Positions 6,175-12,633 of a stretch of DNA of 17,415 nt are shown here, one piece after another. Each line of letters begins with the position of its first letter. The stretch's first letter is position 1. A program made the position numbers and the translations under genes. The notes beneath the pieces were generated by a model, which was not told the DNA's origin, made no database searches, and saw only the letters and a list, made by a program, of their open reading frames with translations. Location of the stretch: the NCBI GenBank assembly GCA_964390695.1, contig CAYMKI010000053.1, forward strand, positions 1-17,415, read 5' to 3'. The DNA is from CAWACC01 sp964390695 (GTDB lineage: Bacteria; Chlamydiota; Chlamydiia; Chlamydiales; Parachlamydiaceae).

Positions 6175-7768
6175 GGGCATCAAATTCTTTTTTCTGCATC
6201 AACCTTCCTAAATACTCACGCACTTTATCATCATTATTGTGTTTACTTTCTAACAGAATCGCAAATACCCCTATCACCGAGGGATGGTTGACAGGTATGA
6301 GCGGAGGATTTTCTTGACTGTGTGGATTATTTAAATAATGCGTGTCATAAATTTTCACCAAGGTCTCAACGATGAATAAGGTAAAGTCATTCACACCTGT
6401 TTGTTTATGTTTTTCGATGTAAACATCAAAACACTGAGTTAAAAAGGAAAGATCAAATGCGGCATTTTTACTTAGTACTGTGGCTAAATCTTTGGCTACT
6501 TCTTTTTTACAGCGTTTTAGAACATTGAGAATTATTTGCTTATTCACTTCGTCATTCATATCAAAAAGCTTCAGTACACAACAGAGAATCTCTTGCTTGA
6601 TCATATCTTTTTCATTGTGCATCTTGAGAAGTATTTGTTCTACTTCCGCAAACATGGTGAAAAGTTGGGCATTTTGCCGTTTTGCCTGTTCCCAGCTATT
6701 ATTCAGTGCATACAGATTTTGTTTTAAAGTTGTGTGATCTTTTAAAGCTGACACTACATCTTCTACAGGCTTCATTATATCTCTTGAAGGACCTACTTTA
6801 TTCATCAGCAAAACGACATCTTCAATAGAAGCCAGATCAAAAAAAATGATGTTCGAATCCATTTCATGACAATGCAAAGGATTACGCTTGAATGTCTCTA
6901 TAGCTTTCTTTAAACTGGTTTCACGGGTCACCTGGGGGATGTCGCTATTTCTAGAGGGAACGAAATCCACAATTTTCTTGCGTTCCTCCCATTGATTAGT
7001 CAGCCTTCTGACGACAACATCCCTATGAAATTCACCTCGTGGAATCTGTGTATTAGGATTTTTATCTCTAGCGTTCGGCTGAGTATTTTCAGCTGTATTT
7101 GCACTACCTCCCCCTGAAAGTCCTGAAGTTTTCGTCTGGGCATTATGCGATTTGCTGCTACGATATAATTTCCCATTTTGCTCCTTGTGTTCACTCATGA
7201 CTGGAATAATAGATGAAATGGGTTTGGATGAAGGCGTAGAAGCATCCATCTTATCTGCAAGCGCATTATCTTGACGAGTATCTTGCCGCAAAGGAGTTTC
7301 TTTAACCATGTCTTGGATTGGAGAGGAATGCTGTATGTGCGGAGGTTCTTTTACAATTTTAGTCGACCACTTATCAATTAGTTCTAAAGCTATGGAAGGG
7401 CTGGTCTTAAACCCATAACCGTCCCATAAATTCTTAATACAATCCACTATCATGCTTATCGCGTGCCAAAAGGGATGCTGCCGCTGCTCTTTGAACAATT
7501 TGTACTTGCACATTTTTTTCAAAGAGTGCGTAATTTTTTCGATATGCTTATGTTCTAGAATGTTTTTATCGTATTTTTGCGCCAGTAAGACAACATCTCT
7601 AAAAGATATGCGTTTGCTTTGCATATTTTTGCTGTCTTCCAGGTTTAATTTGGCATCTGGAGTTTGGCAGATATATTTTTTGGGTCTGAAGGTGTTCCCT
7701 TTTTCATAAATTTCCTCCATGCATGAAATATAAGCTTCACAGATTGAATTACTTACTGAATTACTCAT
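6074..7768 (-). CDS. Large AT-rich hypothetical protein, effector-like architecture
   Basis: I do not recognise this 564-residue protein. The ATG at 7768 is chosen because AAGGAG lies five bases upstream; the open frame extends to 7936 but that part overlaps plsX antisense-free coding and has no ribosome binding site. Residues 1-20 are rich in Ser and Asn without a hydrophobic signal, as in many type III secreted proteins. Residues 30-135 are helical and basic with an aromatic block (H-P-F-W-H-A-I at 98-104). Residues 140-245 form a Ser/Thr/Gln/Asn/Lys-rich, probably disordered linker. Residues 285-564 are mostly helical with HEAT- or ARM-like spacing. No catalytic motif is seen. The gene is clearly AT-richer than its neighbours (19 of 60 G+C in 6481-6540). 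Its 3' end overlaps the secreted-protein gene by 101 bases. A secreted, host-directed role is inference. Confidence 0.7.
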   Translation of the reverse strand: MSNSVSNSICEAYISCMEEIYEKGNTFRPKKYICQTPDAKLNLEDSKNMQSKRISFRDVVLLAQKYDKNILEHKHIEKITHSLKKMCKYKLFKEQRQHPFWHAISMIVDCIKNLWDGYGFKTSPSIALELIDKWSTKIVKEPPHIQHSSPIQDMVKETPLRQDTRQDNALADKMDASTPSSKPISSIIPVMSEHKEQNGKLYRSSKSHNAQTKTSGLSGGGSANTAENTQPNARDKNPNTQIPRGEFHRDVVVRRLTNQWEERKKIVDFVPSRNSDIPQVTRETSLKKAIETFKRNPLHCHEMDSNIIFFDLASIEDVVLLMNKVGPSRDIMKPVEDVVSALKDHTTLKQNLYALNNSWEQAKRQNAQLFTMFAEVEQILLKMHNEKDMIKQEILCCVLKLFDMNDEVNKQIILNVLKRCKKEVAKDLATVLSKNAAFDLSFLTQCFDVYIEKHKQTGVNDFTLFIVETLVKIYDTHYLNNPHSQENPPLIPVNHPSVIGVFAILLESKHNNDDKVREYLGRLMQKKEFDALTQKKLLSVFDKKQENCVYLAKEMLLNHFYTRH

Positions 7769-7820
7769 ACAGTCTCCTTGGTTGGGCTGTGATTCTAATT
7801 CTACATTAAAAGCGAAAATC

Positions 7821-8837
7821 TTAAAGAGAAGTGAGCACGGAAAGTTGGTGTTTAATCTGCACCACAAGTTTGTTTTGAACCAGAGAAATAATTCCCTTGA
7901 TTCCGTTAAAATAAGCTTTAGCCGAAGAATGGCCATGACATTTCATAATCACGCCGTCGACTCCGCAAACAATTGCTCCAGGATATTCTTCGTATCTAAA
8001 CTGGCGTTGAAAACTACACACGGTCGCCTGCAGCTGATCGGCAGTAATCGACTTACAAGCCTTTGAAATGTAATCTATCACAAATGCAGAAGTCCCTTCA
8101 ATGGACTTTAAAAGCACATTTCCAGTAAATCCGTCCGTGACCAATACATCTACCTTACCTTGCAAGACTTCTCTGCCTTCTACATTGCCTTTAAAGTCCA
8201 TGTTAGCGGCTTCGCAGCATTGCTGTAAAGTTTGGTAGGCTAATCTCAGCTCTTGAGTGCCTTTCTTCGATTCTACGCCTATATTGAGAAGGCCTATGGA
8301 GGGCTTATCTTTCTGCTGGGCACATCTTTGCACCGCAGCCCCTATATGGGCAAACTGTACAAGATGCTGTGCTTTGCATTGGATATTGCCGCCTATATCC
8401 ACCACTGCCATGAGACCTTGCTCTGTGGGCAGCATGGCTAATAGGGCAGGTTTGGTTATGCCGGGCAACATGGGTAGGGAAAGCCTAGCGCCGGCAATCA
8501 AGGCGCCGGTATTGCCCGCCGTTAAAAAAGCATCGATGAAATGTTTTTTTAAAAGGCGAATACCCATCATCAGGGAAGATTTTTTTTTGTGCCGAACTGC
8601 ATACAACGGGTCATCGCTCATCTGGATGACATCGGATACTATATGAAATTCTACGCGGCTTCGCTTCGAACCCGCTAAGACTTCGCTATAAGTGGTAGGT
8701 ATTTGCTGCAAAACTTCGTGCGTAATAAATACGACAAAAGTATAAGATTCATCGAAAGTTTGAACCGCTTGTATCACAGCTTCAAAAAGCACAGCGGGGG
8801 AAGTGTCGCTTCCCATGAGGTCTATTCCGATGCGCAA
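7821..8837 (-). CDS. plsX: Phosphate acyltransferase PlsX
   Basis: PlsX converts acyl-ACP and phosphate to acyl-phosphate plus ACP, the first committed step of phospholipid synthesis in many bacteria, acting at the inner face of the membrane. The 338-residue protein has the family's opening (G-I-D-L-M-G-S-D, versus the usual D-A-M-G-G-D), the T-A-G-N-T-G-A-L-I-A-G block near 106-116, A-V-V-D-I-G-G-N near 144-151, the G-N-V-E-G-R-E block, and D-G-F-T-G-N-V-L-L-K-S. Length is normal. The start codon is TTG (8837-8835), with a strong AAGGAGG six bases upstream. It is the third gene of the DUF177-rpmF-plsX unit; rpmF ends 17 bases before it. The pairing with the PlsB-like gene on the far side of the divergent region is functionally coherent. 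Confidence 0.95.
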   Translation of the reverse strand: MRIGIDLMGSDTSPAVLFEAVIQAVQTFDESYTFVVFITHEVLQQIPTTYSEVLAGSKRSRVEFHIVSDVIQMSDDPLYAVRHKKKSSLMMGIRLLKKHFIDAFLTAGNTGALIAGARLSLPMLPGITKPALLAMLPTEQGLMAVVDIGGNIQCKAQHLVQFAHIGAAVQRCAQQKDKPSIGLLNIGVESKKGTQELRLAYQTLQQCCEAANMDFKGNVEGREVLQGKVDVLVTDGFTGNVLLKSIEGTSAFVIDYISKACKSITADQLQATVCSFQRQFRYEEYPGAIVCGVDGVIMKCHGHSSAKAYFNGIKGIISLVQNKLVVQIKHQLSVLTSL

Positions 8838-8854
8838 TACCTACCTCCTTGTGA

Positions 8855-9034
8855 TTAGGCTTTGATTTCCAACATTTTGAGCTTGCCATACATACCGCAG
8901 GATTGGCAAATAGTATGGGGCAAGTTCAAGCTACCGCAGTGGGAGCAGTTAGAAAAGTTCTTGGGTTTTTTAGCATGATGAGCGCGTTTTGAATTTTTGC
9001 GCGCATTTGACATACGATTACGTGGTACAGCCAT
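8855..9034 (-). CDS. rpmF: 50S ribosomal protein L32
   Basis: The 59-residue reading frame starts with M-A-V-P-R-N-R-M-S-N-A-R-K-N-S-K-R, the typical basic L32 N-terminus. It carries an intact zinc ribbon with cysteines at 30 and 33 and at 43 and 46 (N-C-S-H-C and I-C-Q-S-C-G). The last residues M-L-E-I-K-A fit the family. AGGAG lies seven bases before the ATG at 9034. DUF177 upstream and plsX downstream on the same strand form the common bacterial order. It is too short for a 60-residue cut-off, which is why it is easily missed. All four zinc ligands are present, so this is the zinc-binding (C+) form. Confidence 0.97.
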   Translation of the reverse strand: MAVPRNRMSNARKNSKRAHHAKKPKNFSNCSHCGSLNLPHTICQSCGMYGKLKMLEIKA

Positions 9035-9052
9035 GGTTTTACTCCTAATGTC

Positions 9053-9511
9053 TTATAAGTCAGAAAAAGGGTGATAGCCCTCTTCTTGATTGGGTCCTTC
9101 TGTTTCTTTTGAAAAATATTTTGCCATCACCTTTCTTTGCGGGCATTTTCCTTGGCATTCCGCAAATTTAGGCGTTTCGAGAATAACATCTTCCCGAAGC
9201 ACATCTTTGTAATTGAAAATACCGCTTTTGATATTCGCTAACGGCTCAGCGTGATAAAAGCCTTCGATGTGAATAGGTACAGCTACAGGTTCATTACATA
9301 TTATACATGGCAGTTGCGCGGATGTTTGAATACTCACATTGAGAATCAGATCATCATCGGCTAAATAAGCTTCGCCGCGAACGCTTACATCCTCTACGTA
9401 ACGCAAGTTATCTTCCTGCACCTCTAAAAATGCCGGTGAAAAAACCTCGCTGATTTGCTCCGTATGGCCGTCTCTAAGTTGCTCCACGTAGATTTTGAAT
9501 CTGTCGTCCAT
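9053..9511 (-). CDS. DUF177/YceD family protein, rRNA/ribosome-associated
   Basis: The 152-residue protein precedes rpmF by 18 bases, the position typical for DUF177 (YceD), which is linked in other bacteria and plant plastids to 23S rRNA processing or accumulation. It has the expected mixed beta structure: the central V-x-V-x-x-x-x-Q-L-P-C-I-I-C block with C69 and C72, then the E-D-V-I-L-E-T-P motif, followed by E-C-Q-G-K-C-P with C119 and C123. The second C-x-x-x-C pair after the E-x-x-L-E-T-P motif is characteristic. The four cysteines may bind a metal. There is no clear Shine-Dalgarno before the ATG at 9511. As first gene of the rpmF-plsX unit its promoter should lie in 9512-10061. Confidence 0.85.
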   Translation of the reverse strand: MDDRFKIYVEQLRDGHTEQISEVFSPAFLEVQEDNLRYVEDVSVRGEAYLADDDLILNVSIQTSAQLPCIICNEPVAVPIHIEGFYHAEPLANIKSGIFNYKDVLREDVILETPKFAECQGKCPQRKVMAKYFSKETEGPNQEEGYHPFSDL

Positions 9512-9540
9512 GTATATTTATCTTTAGGGTTTTCAATTAC

Positions 9541-9560
9541 ATAGGATAAATTTACCCTAT
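9541..9560. promoter_or_regulatory. 20-bp near-perfect palindrome upstream of DUF177
   Basis: ATAGGATAAATTTACCCTAT is symmetric at 18 of 20 positions, failing only at 9546/9555, and lies 30-49 bases upstream of the DUF177 ATG. Its size and location suit an operator for a dimeric regulator, or the short stem of a leader structure. Only position and symmetry support this. Confidence 0.3.
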
Positions 9561-9972
9561 AAAGCCTTTTTTTTCCAGTCTTTTTATATTTTTTAAGCAC
9601 AAAGTTGAGCATTTTTTTCTGGAAAAGATTCATTTATTCGCCTATGATTTACTTAAAAAGATAACAAAGTCCTGTAAATTAGAAAGGCAGTGCTCATACT
9701 TTAAAGGTTAGTTTAACAAAAGTTCAAATTTTGAGCTATTTTCCCGGTGCAGCAGCATCGGATTTTATATGCAAAATTTTGCTGATAATTGTACCGTCGA
9801 CTTTGTAAGAAGTTGAGGTAGCGGCAAGTTGTAGATACTATAAGCAAGGGAGACTTAAGATTGTTTGCAGAGGAAATCATAGTACATCCAAGAAGGGCAA
9901 GACCTCGGTCTTTGTACGTTTTGGATTCTACACTAAGCTGTAAGTTTCCTCTAAACAAGGAATTTCTTCTTA

Positions 9973-9991
9973 GCAAACCCGCAAGGTTTGC
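9973..9991 (+). other. Perfect 7-bp hairpin in the rng leader or promoter region
   Basis: GCAAACC (9973-9979) pairs with GGTTTGC (9985-9991) across a 5-base loop. It is not followed by a U-run, so a rho-independent terminator is unlikely on the plus strand. It may be a protein-binding palindrome or part of a leader RNA. Confidence 0.35.
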
Positions 9992-10012
9992 CCCACTTTT
10001 GTGCTAAAATAA

Positions 10013-10050
10013 AGTCCTTTTGAGCATAAGCCTTTCGTCGTCAAAAGACT
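10013..10050 (+). promoter_or_regulatory. Leader stem-loop just upstream of the rng ribosome binding site
   Basis: AGTCCTTTTGA (10013-10023) pairs with TCAAAAGACT (10041-10050) as a stem of ten pairs with one bulged C and a 17-base loop. The ribosome binding site AAGGTGG starts two bases after the stem and the ATG is at 10062. RNase E/G genes elsewhere control their own mRNA through 5' leader structures; a similar role here is inference. Confidence 0.5.
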
Positions 10051-10061
10051 AAGGTGGCGAA

Positions 10062-11597
10062 ATGCAAGAAATTTTACTTAACATAGAATCCAAAGAAATA
10101 CGCTACGCTCATCTCAAAAATGGGCAGCTGCATGATCTTGTAGTTGAACGAAAAAAAGAACGTCAACTGACCGGCAATATATACCGCGGCCGCGTGACCA
10201 ATATATTGCACAATATCCAATCTGCCTTCATCGATATCGATGAAGGAGATAACGGCTTTATCCATATTTCCGATATCATAGAAAACACCAAGAAATTTGA
10301 ACAGCTCTATGACATGGATTTCGACATAGACACTGCTAAAAACGTTGACAAGAGACAAAAGGAAAAACAAGCCATCGATCAAGTCATGAACATTGACCAA
10401 ACCGTCTTGGTGCAGGTAGTCAAAGAACCCATAGGCTCCAAAGGCGCTCGCTTGACCTCCAATGTATCTATAGCGGGCCGCTACTTGGTGTTACTGCCTA
10501 ATTCCTTCCATCGCGGAGTTTCAAGAAAAATTGAAGATCGTGCCGCCAGAGAGAAGTTAAAAAAATTCATACGCTCTTTTGAGATGCCGCAGGAAATGGG
10601 TCTAATATGCCGCACCGCCAGCACCTATGCCACCCCGGAGATGCTGATTGATGAAGCCAATGAACTGCTGAATACCTGGCATTCCATTATGGAAAATTTC
10701 AAGAAGTCTTCAGAACCTGTCCTGCTGTTTGCCGAGTCCGACTTGATCAAGCGCGCTGTGATCACAGCCATCGATAAGAGATTTGAACGCGTGCTTGTGG
10801 ACGACTACGCTACGTACCAACATTGCAAAAGGTTATATAGCCGCTATGCCAGCGAACACCCTTTGCGCATCGAACTGTACCGCGACAAAACTCCCATGTT
10901 TGAAAGATTCAACGTGGAAAGGGAAATAGAAAAGACCCTGCGCCGCAAAATCTGGCTGAACAGCGGTGGATATCTATATTTCGACCGCACAGAAGCCATG
11001 CATACCATCGACGTCAACTCTGGACGGAGCAGCGGCAATAAGAACGACGTGGAAGAGTCTTTGGTGCGCATCAACCTTGAAGCCGCTGAGGAGATTTCCC
11101 GCCAGGTGCGGTTGCGCAATATAGGCGGTTTAATCATCTGCGACTTCATCGACATGCGTTTGAGAAAAAACCAAAGGCGTATTTTAGATAAATTGAAAGA
11201 TTGCATGAAAGAGGATTCTGCGAAGTGCACCATCCTGGGCATGAGCGAATTTGGCTTGGTGGAAATGACCAGACAGCGCAATCGCGGCTCTTTGCATCAG
11301 ACCATTTTTACCGAATGCCCTTACTGCGTTGGAAGTGGTTTGGTCAAAACACATGAAAGCCTAACTATTGAAATCGAGAGGGCTTTGAAGAAAGTCATCC
11401 TTGTAGGGCAGCAGTACGCCTTGAAATTGGTCTTGCATCCCCATCTACATCAATACATCGAGAAATTTGATAAGCACTATTTAAATAAAATGTGCGAAGA
11501 ATTAAATGCCTGCCTGGAAATAGAAACGAATGAAAATATGCATATCAATGATTTCTATTTCGTCTCTAGCCTTAACAACAAAAAAATTGAAGTCTGA
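10062..11597 (+). CDS. rng: Ribonuclease G (RNase E/G family)
   Basis: RNase G is a cytoplasmic endonuclease that trims 16S rRNA precursors and cuts mRNAs. At 511 residues it matches RNase G rather than the longer RNase E. An S1-type RNA-binding segment lies at about 36-130 (G-N-I-Y-R-G-R-V, A-F-I-D-I-D, G-F-I-H-I-S-D). The two catalytic aspartates appear as D317 in T-I-D-V-N-S-G and D361 in I-I-C-D-F-I-D-M. The zinc-link cysteines are C419 and C422 in E-C-P-Y-C-V-G-S-G. The S1 segment carries an insertion around 76-108 that is highly charged. The ATG at 10062 follows AAGGTGG, four bases away. plsB begins nine bases downstream, so the three plus-strand genes form one unit. Confidence 0.95.
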   Translation: MQEILLNIESKEIRYAHLKNGQLHDLVVERKKERQLTGNIYRGRVTNILHNIQSAFIDIDEGDNGFIHISDIIENTKKFEQLYDMDFDIDTAKNVDKRQKEKQAIDQVMNIDQTVLVQVVKEPIGSKGARLTSNVSIAGRYLVLLPNSFHRGVSRKIEDRAAREKLKKFIRSFEMPQEMGLICRTASTYATPEMLIDEANELLNTWHSIMENFKKSSEPVLLFAESDLIKRAVITAIDKRFERVLVDDYATYQHCKRLYSRYASEHPLRIELYRDKTPMFERFNVEREIEKTLRRKIWLNSGGYLYFDRTEAMHTIDVNSGRSSGNKNDVEESLVRINLEAAEEISRQVRLRNIGGLIICDFIDMRLRKNQRRILDKLKDCMKEDSAKCTILGMSEFGLVEMTRQRNRGSLHQTIFTECPYCVGSGLVKTHESLTIEIERALKKVILVGQQYALKLVLHPHLHQYIEKFDKHYLNKMCEELNACLEIETNENMHINDFYFVSSLNNKKIEV

Positions 11598-11606
11598 GCC
11601 TAAACC

Positions 11607-12629
11607 ATGAAATTCAAAGAAAAATTAGAATATTATCAAAAGCACGGGCAACTCTCCCCCAAGCTGTCTCAGATCCTCTCTAAGTTTTATCAAACTTATT
11701 GCTTTGCAATCACACAAAATGGCCATGCCATTTCCGAATACGAATCTGTGCTGCTGCAATTTTTAGATCTGGTCATCAAACAGTTAGCCTCTCCCTTTGC
11801 CTTCGAACCCTATCACCCTTGCATCAGACAACCCGTCGACTATTACCAGCTGGGGTTAGATCTTCTGCGCCCTTTGATTATATTCGAATCCTCTACGCTT
11901 TCAGGCCTTGAACACCTAGCCTCGATCGACACCCAATTGAAGAAAAATGACAACGTCATCTTTCTTGCCAATCATCAGACGGAACCCGATCCCCAGGCGA
12001 TAAGCTTGCTCCTTGAATCTTCGTATCCTCAACTGGCCGAGGAGATGATTTTTGTCGCCGGACATCGTGTGATCACGGATCCCTTGGCTGTACCTTTGAG
12101 CATGGGCAGAAACCTTCTATGTATTTTCTCCAAAAAATATATAGAACAAGATTCCATCGAACTAAAGCTGGAGCGCATGCAGCACAACAACTCGACGATG
12201 AAACGCATGAGCCAGCTGCTGGCCGAAGGCGGCAAATGCATATATGTGGCTCCTAGCGGCGGACGCGATCGCCCCGGGCCATCCGGCGTGGTGGAAGTGG
12301 CGCCTTTTGATCCGCAGAGCATAGAGATGTTTTGGCTGATGGCGCAGCAATCCGGCCATCCCACCCATTTTTATCCCATGGCCTTAGCGACCTATGATCT
12401 GCTGCCGCCGCCGCATAGCACGAGGAAAGAGATTGGCGAAGGCCGGCACACCAAGTGCACGCCCATTCACCTGGCCTTTGGCCCTGAAATCGACATGCTC
12501 CATTATCCCGGCTCCGATGCCAAAGATAAGCGCTCCAAACGCAAGCATCGGGCAGAATATATTTGGAACCTTGTAAAAAATGAATATGAACGCATTATCT
12601 CTAAACCCTCTATCCCCATAAAGGATTAA
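11607..12629 (+). CDS. plsB: Glycerol-3-phosphate acyltransferase, soluble plastid-type (chlamydial PlsB)
   Basis: This enzyme acylates position 1 of glycerol-3-phosphate to form lysophosphatidate. The 340-residue protein has acyltransferase block I as N-H-Q-T-E-P-D-P at 122-129 (H123 and D128 form the HX4D dyad) and block III as A-P-S-G-G-R-D-R-P at 215-223, the form seen in plant chloroplast enzymes. The four-helix N-terminal bundle of that group fits residues 1-100. It lacks the long membrane-bound form of E. coli PlsB. Chlamydiae are known to carry this plant-like type. It sits nine bases after rng and four bases before ptr; no strong Shine-Dalgarno precedes the ATG, so translation is probably coupled to rng. 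Confidence 0.93.
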   Translation: MKFKEKLEYYQKHGQLSPKLSQILSKFYQTYCFAITQNGHAISEYESVLLQFLDLVIKQLASPFAFEPYHPCIRQPVDYYQLGLDLLRPLIIFESSTLSGLEHLASIDTQLKKNDNVIFLANHQTEPDPQAISLLLESSYPQLAEEMIFVAGHRVITDPLAVPLSMGRNLLCIFSKKYIEQDSIELKLERMQHNNSTMKRMSQLLAEGGKCIYVAPSGGRDRPGPSGVVEVAPFDPQSIEMFWLMAQQSGHPTHFYPMALATYDLLPPPHSTRKEIGEGRHTKCTPIHLAFGPEIDMLHYPGSDAKDKRSKRKHRAEYIWNLVKNEYERIISKPSIPIKD

Positions 12630-12633
12630 TCCT

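Larger units (their letters stand above)
9512..10061. other. 550-bp divergent intergenic region between DUF177 and rng
   Basis: No gene is supported here. It is AT-rich and serves two diverging units, so it should hold both promoters. For the plus strand TAAAAT at 10005-10010 is a possible -10 box without a convincing -35. For the minus strand I see no good pair. Perfect or near-perfect palindromes lie at 9541-9560 and 9771-9782, and hairpins at 9973-9991 and 10013-10050. A minus-strand frame (9713-9976) begins with TTG, lacks a ribosome binding site and shows no family features. No tRNA or other structured RNA was recognised. Confidence 0.6.

Noticed and set aside
7769..7936. N-terminal extension of the effector-like gene into plsX
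   Set aside because: The extra 56 codons overlap the 3' end of plsX in another frame and lack a ribosome binding site, while AAGGAG precedes the ATG at 7768.
9600..9960. Possible tRNA or other structured RNA gene
   Set aside because: No T-arm/acceptor pairing or anticodon arm could be assembled on either strand; only short palindromes are present.
9713..9976. Minus-strand open frame of 87 codons in the divergent intergenic region
   Set aside because: It starts with TTG, has no ribosome binding site, is cysteine-rich without a pattern, and its start overlaps a hairpin; no family resemblance seen.
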